From assembly GCF_025252405.1 (NCBI RefSeq), contig NZ_CP104307.1, positions 744,001 to 808,000 on the forward strand: a stretch of 64,000 nt of DNA, read 5' to 3'. Numbering within the stretch: the first letter of the stretch is position 1; the number at the start of each line of letters is the position of its first letter. Both the position numbers and the translations under genes were made by a program. The notes under the pieces were generated by a model. It saw only the letters and a list, made by a program, of their open reading frames with translations. It searched no databases and was not told the DNA's origin. This document shows positions 8,939-17,462 of the stretch, in pieces. The stretch comes from Flavobacterium sp. TR2. Lineage in GTDB: Bacteria; Bacteroidota; Bacteroidia; Flavobacteriales; Flavobacteriaceae.

Positions 8939-9799
8939 ATGATACAATCTATGACAGGGTTTGGCAAAGCTTCTTTGCAATTGCCTACAAAAAAAATTAC
9001 CGTTGAAGTAAAATCCCTAAACAGTAAAGGTTTAGATTTGAATGTAAGAATGCCATCAGTTTACCGTGAAATGGAACTTGGATTGCGAACTCTTATTTCG
9101 ACTAAACTAGAAAGAGGTAAAATTGATTTTGCGATTTACGTAGAAAATACCGCAGAACAGACTTCGACAAAAGTAAACGTGCCTGTTGTAAAATATTATA
9201 TTGCGCAGTTAAAAGAAGTAAATCCTGACGCAGATGAAACTGAATTGATGAAAATGGCCGTTCGTATGCCAGACACATTAAAAACAGAACGCGAAGAGAT
9301 TGATGAAGATGACTGGGATCAGATTCAGGTTATTATTGACGAAGCGCTTCAAAACATCTTAAGCTTCAGAAAAGATGAAGGAGAAGCTCTTGAAAAAGAG
9401 TTTAATTTCCGAATTGGAAATATCCGTCAGTACATGAACGATACTCTGGCACTAGACCCAGAACGCATACAAGCCATCAAAGATCGTTTGCAGACAGCAA
9501 TTTCAGAATTACAGGTTAATGTAGACGAAAACCGTTTTGAACAGGAATTAATCTATTATTTAGAAAAATTAGATATCACAGAAGAAAAAGTACGTTTAGG
9601 AAATCATTTAGACTACTTTATAGAAACTTTGAATGGTACTGAAGCCAACGGAAGAAAACTTGGTTTCATCACTCAAGAAATGGGTCGTGAGATCAATACA
9701 ATGGGTTCAAAATCGAACCATGCTCAAATGCAGAAATTGGTCGTGATGATGAAAGATGAATTGGAAAAGATTAAAGAGCAGGTTTTGAATGTTTTATAA
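8939..9799 (+). CDS. yicC: YicC-family endoribonuclease
   Basis: A 286-residue YicC family protein. It has the conserved opening IQSMTGFGKA, an N-terminal domain to about residue 155, and the C-terminal DUF1732 segment ending EMGREINTMGSKSNHAQMQKLVV. E. coli YicC is an RNase acting on small RNAs, so a role in RNA turnover is likely. The first gene of the plus-strand series yicC-gmk-nadD, an order common in Bacteroidota. It is separated from gmk by 133 bp of short-repeat hairpin DNA. Confidence 0.9.
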   Translation: MIQSMTGFGKASLQLPTKKITVEVKSLNSKGLDLNVRMPSVYREMELGLRTLISTKLERGKIDFAIYVENTAEQTSTKVNVPVVKYYIAQLKEVNPDADETELMKMAVRMPDTLKTEREEIDEDDWDQIQVIIDEALQNILSFRKDEGEALEKEFNFRIGNIRQYMNDTLALDPERIQAIKDRLQTAISELQVNVDENRFEQELIYYLEKLDITEEKVRLGNHLDYFIETLNGTEANGRKLGFITQEMGREINTMGSKSNHAQMQKLVVMMKDELEKIKEQVLNVL

Positions 9800-9811
9800 A
9801 AAACGCCACAA

Positions 9812-9926
9812 GCTTTAAGCTATAGGCAATAAGCTAAAAACAAAATCAAATTAAAGCTTAAGGCCTACCGCCGAAAGTTTAGAGCATAAATAAAAGCTTA
9901 GAGCATATTGCTTAAAGCCTAAAGCA
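9812..9926. repeat. Short-repeat hairpin tract between yicC and gmk
   Basis: Degenerate copies of a TAAGCTTTA/TAAAGCCTA-like unit. The left part (9812-9840) and right part (about 9890-9926) are imperfect reverse complements, so the tract can fold into a long stem. It has no T run. Confidence 0.55.
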
Positions 9927-9932
9927 CACACA

Positions 9933-10505
9933 ATGAACAAAGGAAAATTAATTGTTTTTTCGGCACCGTCAGGCTCAGGAAAAACAACTATCGTAAAGCA
10001 TTTACTTGGGAAAGAAGATTTAAATTTAGAATTTTCAATCTCTGCAGCTTCACGCGATCCACGCGGAGAAGAAGTCCACGGAAAAGATTATTATTTTATT
10101 TCGCTGGAGCAATTCAAAAAACACATTAAAGCAGAAGAATTCCTAGAATGGGAAGAAGTTTACCGCGATAACTTTTACGGAACTTTAAAATCGGAGATCG
10201 AAAGAATCTGGGCTATGGGAAAAAACGTGATTTTTGACATTGATGTTGCTGGCGGGCTCCGCATTAAGCATAAATTTCCAGAACAGACTTTAGCTGTTTT
10301 CGTAAAACCACCAAGTGTTGATGAATTAAAACGCCGCCTAAAACAGCGTTCTACAGAAAGTGACGATAAAATCAATATGCGTATTGCTAAAGCTTCAGTT
10401 GAATTGGCAACTGCTCCTCAATTTGATACCATTATTAAAAATTACGATTTAGATACAGCCAAAGAAGAGGCTTATCAGCTCGTAAAAGATTTTGTAAATA
10501 AGTAA
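9933..10505 (+). CDS. gmk: Guanylate kinase
   Basis: Phosphorylates GMP to GDP with ATP. The 190-residue length is normal. The P-loop APSGSGKTT lies at about residues 10-18. The GMP-binding segment follows (SAASRDPRGEEVHGKDYYF near 36-55), then EFLEWEEVYRDNFYGT and the DIDVAGGL Walker-B-like region. The C-terminal NYDLDTAKEEAYQLV is typical. Lies between yicC and nadD on the same strand. Confidence 0.96.
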   Translation: MNKGKLIVFSAPSGSGKTTIVKHLLGKEDLNLEFSISAASRDPRGEEVHGKDYYFISLEQFKKHIKAEEFLEWEEVYRDNFYGTLKSEIERIWAMGKNVIFDIDVAGGLRIKHKFPEQTLAVFVKPPSVDELKRRLKQRSTESDDKINMRIAKASVELATAPQFDTIIKNYDLDTAKEEAYQLVKDFVNK

Positions 10506-10540
10506 TTTTATTACGCAAAGATTCACGAAGACAAACACGG

Positions 10541-10575
10541 AGATTCGCAAAAGGTTTTTTAAACTTTGCGAATCT
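10541..10575. repeat. Inverted repeat between gmk and nadD
   Basis: Perfect 11-bp arms AGATTCGCAAA (10541-10551) and TTTGCGAATCT (10565-10575). They sit within a longer tract of degenerate CAAAGATTCACGAAG-type units extending from about 10512 to 10605. Confidence 0.65.
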
Positions 10576-10613
10576 TTGTGCTATCTTAGCGCCTCTCTGT
10601 GAAACTATAAAAA

Positions 10614-11195
10614 ATGAAAATAGGTCTTTACTTCGGAACATACAATCCCATTCATGTCGGTCATTTGATCATTGCCAATCATATGGCTGAGTTTGCAGAT
10701 TTAGATCAGATTTGGATGGTTGTTACGCCACATAATCCGTTAAAAAAGAAAGCGACTTTATTAGACGACCAGCAGCGCCTTCAAATGGTTTACCTAGCCA
10801 CAGAAGATTACCAGAAGATAAAACCTTCAGATATTGAATTTAAATTGCCTCAGCCGAGTTATACTGTAATTACTTTGGAACATTTAAAGGAAAAATATCC
10901 AACTCATGAGTTTTCTTTAATTATGGGCGAAGACAATTTGAAAACGCTTCACAAATGGAGAAACTACGAAGTGATTCTTGAAAATCATGATATTTATGTA
11001 TATCCAAGAATTTCTGACGAACCTGAGAATGTCGAATTAAAATCGCATCCAAAAATTCATGTCATCGATGCGCCAATTGTGGAGATTTCTTCCACTTTTA
11101 TTCGAAACAGCATTAAAGAGGGAAAAAATATTCAGCCTTTACTGCCACCAAAGGTTTGGGAATATATTGATCATAATAATTTTTATAAAAAGTAG
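10614..11195 (+). CDS. nadD: Nicotinate-nucleotide adenylyltransferase
   Basis: Adenylates nicotinate mononucleotide to deamido-NAD in NAD biosynthesis. Its 193 residues begin with the nucleotidyltransferase motif GTYNPIHVGH (8-17), including the ATP-binding HxxH-like pair, and end with the ISSTFIR motif near residue 160. The PHNPLKKK segment near 40 is typical for NadD. It is housekeeping, on the opposite strand from the NAD/ADP-ribose operon at 12343-19749 and separated from it by repeats, so the closeness may be accidental. Confidence 0.94.
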   Translation: MKIGLYFGTYNPIHVGHLIIANHMAEFADLDQIWMVVTPHNPLKKKATLLDDQQRLQMVYLATEDYQKIKPSDIEFKLPQPSYTVITLEHLKEKYPTHEFSLIMGEDNLKTLHKWRNYEVILENHDIYVYPRISDEPENVELKSHPKIHVIDAPIVEISSTFIRNSIKEGKNIQPLLPPKVWEYIDHNNFYKK

Positions 11196-11900
11196 ATGCT
11201 TTTTTCTGCTACGGTTTTTATTCCCAAAAAACCTAGATTCTTCAATTTAAGCCGATCAGAGAAATTATCTTACTTTTCTCTTGGAACAGCAATGCTGTAT
11301 GGTTTGAGTATGTTATTTATTGAACATTTTTTTGATTATCGTTTCTCTTCGTATTTTTATTACCCTTTAGCTATTCTTTTCTTATTTCATGCTGCAACAT
11401 TATTCTTAAGATTAACAGAATTTGAAAATCTTAATGGTCATTTTGATGGAACAATTGCATTTAGCGAAGACTTCTTAGCAATAAATGGAATTGAATACAA
11501 ATATTCTGAATTAGAAAATTTAGTCATTTACGGAAATTCTTTCTCGGGAGAAAAAACAAAAAATTACAGATATGGGCCCATGTATGGGAATGGCGTTGAA
11601 AATCTAATTTCATTTACTCATAAAGGAATTAAAATAGAAAGACACTTTCAGTTAAATTCAGAACGCCATCTCGACGAATTACAAAATACTTTAATTCATA
11701 TTATTACTGAGGAAAAAATCCCCTTCAAAAAAGAATATTTAAATTTTATTAATGAAGAACATCGATCCTATATTCTTTTTGAATTTTTAATTGGAAAATT
11801 GATTCGAGAAAAGAAAATTGATTGCAAAGAAGGTTTTAACTTGATAAAATTTAATTCAAATGAAGAGTCCAAAGAATTTAAAATAAAATATTGCCCCTAA
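11196..11900 (+). CDS. Uncharacterised two-helix membrane protein (234 aa)
   Basis: Begins with ATG immediately after the nadD stop codon (no gap), so it is almost certainly translated from the nadD transcript. Two hydrophobic helices lie at about residues 27-47 and 53-72. They are followed by a cytosolic domain of about 160 residues with beta-strand character (GTIAFSEDFLAINGIEYKYSELENLVIYG), reminiscent of PH-like membrane-associated domains. No enzyme motif is visible. Function unknown. Confidence 0.7.
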   Translation: MLFSATVFIPKKPRFFNLSRSEKLSYFSLGTAMLYGLSMLFIEHFFDYRFSSYFYYPLAILFLFHAATLFLRLTEFENLNGHFDGTIAFSEDFLAINGIEYKYSELENLVIYGNSFSGEKTKNYRYGPMYGNGVENLISFTHKGIKIERHFQLNSERHLDELQNTLIHIITEEKIPFKKEYLNFINEEHRSYILFEFLIGKLIREKKIDCKEGFNLIKFNSNEESKEFKIKYCP

Positions 11901-11914
11901 AATATCCTTTTGAA

Positions 11915-12035
11915 TTCCCAGTTTTAACTGGAGGTTTTTTATTTTAAGCAGTAAATGGCTTTAGCCTAACTGTCGAAATTTGGCTAAAGCCGATGAAGAT
12001 CGCGATATTTTTGAACCTCCAGTTAAAACTGGAGG
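11915..12035. repeat. Composite palindromic element A, copy 1 (CCTCCAG / GGCTTTAGCC type)
   Basis: Three palindromic modules in order: CCCAGTTTTAACTGGAGG-type (11915-11934, followed by a T run and able to terminate the upstream gene), a GGCTTTAGCC...GGCTAAAGCC pair (11957-11991), and CCTCCAGTTAAAACTGGAGG (12016-12035) followed by CAATTGATT. The same architecture recurs at 43439-43555. Confidence 0.75.
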
Positions 12036-12054
12036 CAATTGATTCATAAATTAA

Positions 12055-12087
12055 AACTTTGTCAAAGTTTTGAACTTTGACAAAGTT
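12055..12087. repeat. Perfect 15-bp inverted repeat
   Basis: AACTTTGTCAAAGTT (12055-12069) and its exact reverse complement (12073-12087) separated by three bases. Each arm is itself nearly palindromic. Confidence 0.75.
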
Positions 12088-12114
12088 CTCTTCACAAAGA
12101 AAAGAATTGAATAG

Positions 12115-12134
12115 CCTCCAGTTTTAACTGGAGG
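12115..12134. repeat. Additional CCTCCAG palindrome
   Basis: CCTCCAGTTTTAACTGGAGG, a perfect 20-bp palindrome of the same family as the modules at 11915 and 12016. Confidence 0.75.
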
Positions 12135-12171
12135 TTTCTTGTTATTATAGAAAGAATAATTCTACACAATC

Positions 12172-12275
12172 TTGTCATTTCGACGAAGGAGAAATCTTCG
12201 CAAGTAGCTCCATATAGTAAATCGCCAATCTTTGTAGAGTTTCTTACGAAGATTTCTCCTTCGTCGAAATGACAA
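12172..12275. repeat. 29-bp perfect inverted repeat (TCATTTCGACGAAGGAG family)
   Basis: Left arm 12172-12200 and right arm 12247-12275 are exact reverse complements over 29 bases (core CGACGAAGGAGAAATC) with a 46-base loop. No gene is visible between them. Together with the palindromes above, it fills the 11901-12300 gap downstream of the convergent nadD and nadV transcripts. Confidence 0.8.
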
Positions 12276-12301
12276 AACAAAACGCAAAAAACTCAAATCA
12301 T

Positions 12302-12330
12302 AAAAAAAGCCTGAACTTTCATTCAGGCTT
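12302..12330 (-). terminator. Terminator of the NAD/ADP-ribose operon
   Basis: On the minus strand a 9-bp stem AAGCCTGAA/TTCAGGCTT is followed by a T run. It lies just after the nadV stop codon at 12343. Confidence 0.8.
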
Positions 12331-12342
12331 CCGTTTTTATCA

Positions 12343-13812
12343 TTAAGCTTCGATGCTCACTTCACTTTTCACTCTTGTTCTGATTTCACTCAGCGATTGA
12401 TCAACCAAAAGTTTTCCATCTCTAAAAACTTCCTTCAATTCACCTTGTTTTTCTTCTTCCCAAGAAACATTATCACTTAAGTGATACTTGCCATCGATTA
12501 ACTCGATTTTCATCAATCCTTTGGCAGATTTTTTCGTTCCGTCATCTGTAATCGGATCTTTGAAGATCGCTCTTCCTTCTCCGTTTACTTCTCCGTAGGT
12601 TGCTTTCATCGCAAATCCGAAAGTATCTCTGGTATTGTATTGATAGGTGAAAGATCCTATTCCAAGAACAACATTTGTAGAAGCAAATCCTTTTTCTTTT
12701 AATCTTTCGCAGATTTGAGTGGCCCTTGCTACGGTAATACTGTCTCCGTAAATAGCTCCGATTTGCGGAACCAATTCTTTGAATCCTTTGGCATTTGTCG
12801 TACCGCCAAAAACATCCCAAAGCAATTCGATAACGCCTTTTTTCTCCTGTTCTGTTTTTCCGTTCGGGTTTCCGCAGATAATATCAACGGGATCACCGCT
12901 GTCAGGACGAATTACAACTTTACCTTCTCTTGAAACAATATCTTCTCTCAATCTTGGCAAATAATCGGTTAAAACTTTCCATAAATCCCAAGTATCAGAA
13001 ACAATAGAAACAATTCCTTTTGGATATACTTCTGTAATTAGTCTTTTAAAAGTTTCGTACTCCCCTTCTGTTGTTCCCATACACATTACAGAGTGCTCCG
13101 TTGCCGCTACTGAACCCGCCACTAATTCTTGATCTGAATTGGCTTTGTAATATTCTTCTAAGAAATCTATCGCTGGGATAGTATCAGAACCTGTGAAACT
13201 CAATAAGTGTCCAGATGCTGAAGTTAGAGCCGCTTCTATTCCGCCCATCCCCCTCATTGAGAAATCGTGTGCCTGCCAATCTACAAATTCTGGAACAGAT
13301 GAAGTCAGATCTGCATATTTATCTAAAACTTTTCTATACTCTTTTGCAATTGTTGCTGAGTTGCAAGGAAGCCAGATTACAGCAGAAAGTAAGGTTTCGA
13401 AATAATTGGTCAGCCAGAAAAACTCTGGAATCGTATTGTACATCGTAAACATTGGAACTCTCAACGGCACGCTTGCTCCTTCTGGCAATGCTTTAAAGAC
13501 CATCGGAATATAACCCAAATCGTACAAATCTTCGATGTGTTTCGTTCCGACTTGATTTTCTCCCAAATAATTATTGATTCTTCGAGCGTATTTTGCTACA
13601 ACTTCTTCTTTTGATTTTTTAAAGAAATACTCTTCAAAGTCGTGAATAATATATTTTTTGATGAAATATTGCAATCCGAAAAATACAACCTCATCCAATC
13701 CTTCAATTCTTGATTTACGAGGCGTCCAGTTAGAATATACTAAGGTTGTTCCGTCTGGGTATTGTCTTCTGTGGTCAACTTTGTAACCGTCGGTTAATAA
13801 TAGTGGGTTCAT
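12343..13812 (-). CDS. nadV: Nicotinamide phosphoribosyltransferase (Nampt/NadV family)
   Basis: Expected reaction: nicotinamide plus PRPP to NMN. The 489-residue protein opens with LLLTDGYKVDHRRQYP. By family comparison it keeps the residues used by human NAMPT: the Arg in FSMRGMGG, the Asp in TGSDTIPA, the His in ATEHSVM, RPDSGDP, the Asp in IYGDS, and the Arg in NTRDTFGF. It is the last gene of the operon, 11 bp after the ADP-ribosylglycohydrolase gene. The operon has no NMN adenylyltransferase. A PRS homologue is the first gene, so supply of PRPP is the simple reading; the related Namat activity (ADP-ribose-PP plus nicotinamide giving NAD) cannot be excluded by eye. Confidence 0.9.
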   Translation of the reverse strand: MNPLLLTDGYKVDHRRQYPDGTTLVYSNWTPRKSRIEGLDEVVFFGLQYFIKKYIIHDFEEYFFKKSKEEVVAKYARRINNYLGENQVGTKHIEDLYDLGYIPMVFKALPEGASVPLRVPMFTMYNTIPEFFWLTNYFETLLSAVIWLPCNSATIAKEYRKVLDKYADLTSSVPEFVDWQAHDFSMRGMGGIEAALTSASGHLLSFTGSDTIPAIDFLEEYYKANSDQELVAGSVAATEHSVMCMGTTEGEYETFKRLITEVYPKGIVSIVSDTWDLWKVLTDYLPRLREDIVSREGKVVIRPDSGDPVDIICGNPNGKTEQEKKGVIELLWDVFGGTTNAKGFKELVPQIGAIYGDSITVARATQICERLKEKGFASTNVVLGIGSFTYQYNTRDTFGFAMKATYGEVNGEGRAIFKDPITDDGTKKSAKGLMKIELIDGKYHLSDNVSWEEEKQGELKEVFRDGKLLVDQSLSEIRTRVKSEVSIEA

Positions 13813-13823
13813 ATATTTTCTAT

Positions 13824-14759
13824 TTATATTTTTTGTGATAATCGTTTTGCTAAATCTTTAATATCATTGGATCGAACTAAATTGTCAATCCATTTTTGCG
13901 GAATATTCTCGATTCCGTAATAAATTCCTGCCAATCCGCCTGCGATTGCTCCTGTTGTATCAGTGTCTTCACCTAAATTAACGGCTTTCAAAACAGTTTC
14001 TTCGTAAGAATCAGAATTTAAAAAACACCAAAAGCTCGCTTCTAAACTATGTAGAACATAACCGGATGCGCGAATTTCATTTTCTGGGTACATCCAAATA
14101 TCATTCTTCAATATCTTTTCAAAAAGCTGAATTTCGACAGGATTATACTTTTTATCTTCTAAAAACTTAGAAAGAACATTTTGCATTTCTTTATAAGCTT
14201 CGAATTTATCTTTATCTTTTAAAATCTCCAAACAATACACAACATAAATAAAACAGGCGAATACTGATCTGAAATGTGCGTGTGTTATTGACGAAACTTC
14301 TTTAACTTTTTTATAAATGACTTCAATATCCTTTTCGTTTTGAAGATAGAAAACTAATGGAAGAATACGCATTAAAGAACCATTTCCGTTATCTTCCTCA
14401 AAAAAATTACCCGAATTTCTAGCTGACTCTCCTTTTACAACTCTCATTAAAGAATATCTTGTAGTTCCTCCAATATCAAACACCGTATGGTGAGCACCCC
14501 AATATCCTTCCTGCATCCATTTTACAAAAGTCTTAGCCATGTCTTCTATATCATATCCTTTACACAAACTTTCTGCAGTACAAAATGCTAATGAACTATC
14601 ATCACTAAATGTTCCAGGTGGCTGATTCCAAGACATGAAACCCATCATATCCACAACTGGATTCTTTTTTAAATTTTCTCTGGATTTAAATTCAACTGGG
14701 ACTCCCAAAGCATCTCCAACTGCTAATCCAAATAAACCTGATTCTATTTTATTTTCCAT
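13824..14759 (-). CDS. ADP-ribosylglycohydrolase family protein (second copy in operon)
   Basis: A 311-residue ARH/DraG-fold hydrolase that removes ADP-ribose from modified targets. The binuclear magnesium site is visible as SDDSS near residue 58 and GEDTDTTGAIAGGLAG near 265-280; the start region GLAVGDALGVPVEF is typical. I choose the ATG at 14759, one base after the upstream stop at 14761; a longer frame from 14834 would overlap the phosphatase gene. Substrate (Arg-, Ser- or nucleic-acid-linked ADP-ribose) is unknown. It is only distantly similar to the other ARH protein at 15495, so the two are probably not functionally redundant. Confidence 0.88.
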   Translation of the reverse strand: MENKIESGLFGLAVGDALGVPVEFKSRENLKKNPVVDMMGFMSWNQPPGTFSDDSSLAFCTAESLCKGYDIEDMAKTFVKWMQEGYWGAHHTVFDIGGTTRYSLMRVVKGESARNSGNFFEEDNGNGSLMRILPLVFYLQNEKDIEVIYKKVKEVSSITHAHFRSVFACFIYVVYCLEILKDKDKFEAYKEMQNVLSKFLEDKKYNPVEIQLFEKILKNDIWMYPENEIRASGYVLHSLEASFWCFLNSDSYEETVLKAVNLGEDTDTTGAIAGGLAGIYYGIENIPQKWIDNLVRSNDIKDLAKRLSQKI

Positions 14760-14760
14760 T

Positions 14761-15492
14761 TTACTTATTTCTTCCTTTTTCGTTTGGATAAAATGTCTGT
14801 ACAGCATCACTTTGCCAAAAGGTTTTCGTTTCAATATCCAAACAAGTCAATTTACCGTAAAAACCTGCTCCGGTATCAATATTCCAGACATTGCAGCCTT
14901 GCATCGGGATTTCGACATCGTAATGAAGCGTTGGCGTATGACCGATATAAATTTCATTAAAAAGCAGTAATCGCTTTGGGTAAGAAAGTGAATCTTTTTT
15001 GATTCGCTTATCCATTGTTAAAGCCATTTCCCACAACGTTCTGTCCCAAGAATAATTGGTTTTATAATGTTCTTTCTCTGGACCGTGCATAGATGAAAAA
15101 CCGGCATGAATAAACAAATTGTTCTTTTCGTCTACAAAGTAATCTTTCATTCCGTTGAAGAATTTAAGATGTTTTTCTTTATCGGAAGAATCAATTCCCT
15201 TATAACTTTCTATCGTCGATTTTCCTCCGTGCAAAAACCAAATATCGTTTATGACATCCTTTTCTAACCATTCCTGACACCAAGCATCATGGTTTCCTTT
15301 TATAAAAATGCACTCCTGTTTTTGGGAGAAATCGATAAGAAAATCAATCAGCAGCTTAGATTCGCTCCAGCCATCAACATAATCTCCAAGAAAAACAAAT
15401 CGATCGTTTTCTGAATAATCTGTTCTTCCTAATAACTGAATTAATGCTTTTAATCCGCCGTGGATATCTCCAAAAACTAAGGTTCTTTTCAT
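14761..15492 (-). CDS. PPP-type metallophosphoesterase (ApaH/PrpA-like)
   Basis: A 243-residue calcineurin-like phosphoesterase with all family motifs: GDIHG (8-12), GDYVDG near 37, GNHDAW near 64, and downstream His residues in HAGFSS and GHTP. This subgroup contains Ser/Thr protein phosphatases and dinucleoside-polyphosphate hydrolases, some of which remove nucleotide caps from RNA. In this operon a substrate carrying an ADP-ribose or nucleotide phosphate is plausible, but this is inference. It begins 2 bp after the ARH gene and ends 1 bp before the next, so coupling is tight. Confidence 0.88.
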   Translation of the reverse strand: MKRTLVFGDIHGGLKALIQLLGRTDYSENDRFVFLGDYVDGWSESKLLIDFLIDFSQKQECIFIKGNHDAWCQEWLEKDVINDIWFLHGGKSTIESYKGIDSSDKEKHLKFFNGMKDYFVDEKNNLFIHAGFSSMHGPEKEHYKTNYSWDRTLWEMALTMDKRIKKDSLSYPKRLLLFNEIYIGHTPTLHYDVEIPMQGCNVWNIDTGAGFYGKLTCLDIETKTFWQSDAVQTFYPNEKGRNK

Positions 15493-15494
15493 GA

Positions 15495-16334
15495 TTAGCT
15501 AAACTTTTTATCAAGAGCTTCATCCAGTTTTATTAGAAAATCTTTTCCAAATTTATCGTTCTCTAACTCTTCATAAAGAAATGATGGTAATATCTTCTCA
15601 CAATTTTGCTTCTGACTTAAAATTGCCATAGACAATGCTGCAACAGTATCGGTATCTCCACCATAACCTATACCGGTTTTTAAGCAATCTTTCATCGAAA
15701 CAGCTTCAGAAACCATTTTAATTACAGCTTGTGTTGTTGGATAACCGTGCATATCGATTGGAGAAGTAATTCTATAGTTTTCATTCTCCTTTAAAGTTTC
15801 ATTTAGAAAAGCTATCAGAGTAGAACCGTCACCCAAATCATATTTAAAATAATGAACAGCCAACGCTATACGTTTAGCACAGCTTATTCCTTCAACTGTG
15901 TTATGGGAAGTCTTGGCCTGAATCTCACAAAACTCAAGTATTTGCTTGATATCTTTTAAATGTCCAATCGAATATGCTCTCATCGCAGAACCATTTCCGC
16001 TGCTGCCATTATCAATTATTTTAATAAAATCTGAACCGTTTTTGCTAGCATCCAAAGCGTTATACACTCTATCTGAATAACCGCGTCTTTTATCTCTGTG
16101 AAATACTTCTACAAACTTATCTGCTACTTTTATTTCATTCCAATTATCATCTTCAAGCAGCAATTCTGAAATCGCAATTGCCATTTGAGTATCATCAGTA
16201 TATTTTTTATAAATCTCTGTGTACATCCCGTGTTTATCATACTGAGTCAGATTGTTGTTTTTAGAAATAAAATCTAAATCTCTAAATTCAAAACCCGCAC
16301 CGTACGCATCTCCTATTGCTGCTTCTAAAATCAT
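15495..16334 (-). CDS. ADP-ribosylglycohydrolase family protein (first copy in operon)
   Basis: A 279-residue ARH/DraG-like hydrolase. It starts directly with the conserved AAIGDAYGAGFEF. Metal-binding motifs are YTDDTQMA near residue 45 and GGDTDTVAALSMA near 225-237; NGSAMRAYSIG lies near 113. It has no N-terminal extension and no signal peptide, so it is cytosolic. It lies between kptA (20 bp) and the phosphatase gene (2 bp). Members cleave ADP-ribose from Arg, Ser or other acceptors; the substrate here is unknown. Confidence 0.88.
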   Translation of the reverse strand: MILEAAIGDAYGAGFEFRDLDFISKNNNLTQYDKHGMYTEIYKKYTDDTQMAIAISELLLEDDNWNEIKVADKFVEVFHRDKRRGYSDRVYNALDASKNGSDFIKIIDNGSSGNGSAMRAYSIGHLKDIKQILEFCEIQAKTSHNTVEGISCAKRIALAVHYFKYDLGDGSTLIAFLNETLKENENYRITSPIDMHGYPTTQAVIKMVSEAVSMKDCLKTGIGYGGDTDTVAALSMAILSQKQNCEKILPSFLYEELENDKFGKDFLIKLDEALDKKFS

Positions 16335-16354
16335 AATTTGTTGTGTTTGATCAT

Positions 16355-16903
16355 TTAAGATTTAAATTCGATATACTTTGCCGGAACTTCATCTGTAAGC
16401 CAAACATTGTTTTCAGACAAATAAAATTTGAATCCGTCTCTGTGCATTGCGCCGCTTCTAACGGTTAAAATCTGAGGGACTCCTCTTCTGCTTCCTACTT
16501 TTGTTGCGGTTTCTTTGTCTTTGGAAAGATGTACGTGCTGACGGCTCATTTTCTTCAAACCTTCTTTTTGAATGTTTTCCATAAACTTTCCAACGGTTCC
16601 GTGGTATAAATACTCTGAAGGTTCTGTTTCAGCTAAATTCAATTCAACAGAAATCGAATGTCCCTGACTTGCACGAATTTTGGTTTTATCGTCATTATAA
16701 GCAAAACGCTTTTTATCGTTATTATCTACTACGTAATCCAAAAGTTCAGCGTCAAGACGATTCCCTTTTTTAGTACATTTTTCTATTAATTCATTGACAT
16801 CAGCCCAACCGTTTTCGTCTAATTTTAATCCGATTTTTTCTGGCGAATGTCTGAGCACCAGACTTAAAAACTTGCTGACGCTCTTTGCTATTTGTTCATT
16901 CAT
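16355..16903 (-). CDS. kptA: RNA 2'-phosphotransferase (KptA/Tpt1)
   Basis: Family reaction: transfers an internal RNA 2'-phosphate to NAD, giving ADP-ribose 1'',2''-cyclic phosphate and nicotinamide; some members also ADP-ribosylate phosphorylated nucleic-acid ends. The 182-residue form starts at the ATG at 16903 (MNEQIAKS). The earlier ATG at 16945 lies within a palindromic repeat and adds 14 residues not expected in the family. Motifs: SLVLRHSPEKIGL, IRASQGHS, LYHGT, RQHVHLS and the final VWLTDEVPAKYI. Its product fits the adjacent macrodomain gene, since macrodomains process ADP-ribose phosphates. Confidence 0.9.
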   Translation of the reverse strand: MNEQIAKSVSKFLSLVLRHSPEKIGLKLDENGWADVNELIEKCTKKGNRLDAELLDYVVDNNDKKRFAYNDDKTKIRASQGHSISVELNLAETEPSEYLYHGTVGKFMENIQKEGLKKMSRQHVHLSKDKETATKVGSRRGVPQILTVRSGAMHRDGFKFYLSENNVWLTDEVPAKYIEFKS

Positions 16904-16928
16904 CTTAATATTTTTTTCTACCGATGAA

Positions 16929-16945
16929 ATGTTCCGATGGAACAT
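16929..16945. repeat. ATGTTCC/GGAACAT palindrome inside the operon
   Basis: ATGTTCCGATGGAACAT, preceded by GATGAA, between the macrodomain stop and the kptA start. The same unit, also preceded by CCGATGAA, occurs at 31130-31147, with a further copy at 31060-31076. Confidence 0.7.
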
Positions 16946-17452
16946 CTACAAAAGGCTTTTGTAAATCTTGTAATTTTCATCATCGAAACAGACAAATATT
17001 ACTTTTTCTATTTCAGCTGATTTTTCAAAATCTTTTATTGTTTTTACAGCTATTTCAGCTGCCTTATCTTTTGGAAAATGATAAATTCCAGTACTTATAT
17101 TTGGAAAAGCAATAGATTTAATTCCATTTTGAATGGCTAGATTTAAACTATTCGTATAACAATCAGCTAATAACCTAGATTTTTCTTCTTTGTCTCCATT
17201 CCAAACTGGGCCGACTGTATGAATAACATATCTTGAAGGTAGATTTCCTGCTGTTGTTATAACCGCTTCGCCAGTTTTACAGCCACCTTGCTTGTTACGA
17301 ATTTGAATACATTCCTCTAAAATTGCTTTCCCTCCTTTTCTGTGGATCGCTCCATCAACTCCGCCTCCGCCTAATAACGAAGTATTAGCGGCATTGACAA
17401 TCGCATCAACTTCAATTTCTGTTATATCTGCTTTTAGAAGTTCTACTTTCAT
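16946..17452 (-). CDS. Macrodomain protein (MacroD/YmdB type ADP-ribose hydrolase)
   Basis: A 168-residue single macrodomain. It shows the MacroD-type signature [20 protein letters not shown] (about 21-40) and the second ADP-ribose-binding loop [12 protein letters not shown] near 115. Family members hydrolyse O-acetyl-ADP-ribose, ADP-ribose 1''-phosphate or mono-ADP-ribose on acidic residues. It follows the NADAR gene by 10 bp. Placed next to kptA, processing of the ADP-ribose phosphates released from NAD is a natural role. Confidence 0.92.
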   Translation of the reverse strand: MKVELLKADITEIEVDAIVNAANTSLLGGGGVDGAIHRKGGKAILEECIQIRNKQGGCKTGEAVITTAGNLPSRYVIHTVGPVWNGDKEEKSRLLADCYTNSLNLAIQNGIKSIAFPNISTGIYHFPKDKAAEIAVKTIKDFEKSAEIEKVIFVCFDDENYKIYKSLL

Positions 17453-17462
17453 CTTTCAAAGC

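Noticed and set aside
10614..11195. nadD as part of the NAD/ADP-ribose operon
   Set aside because: It lies on the opposite strand, in the yicC-gmk-nadD order, with a terminator and several repeats in between.
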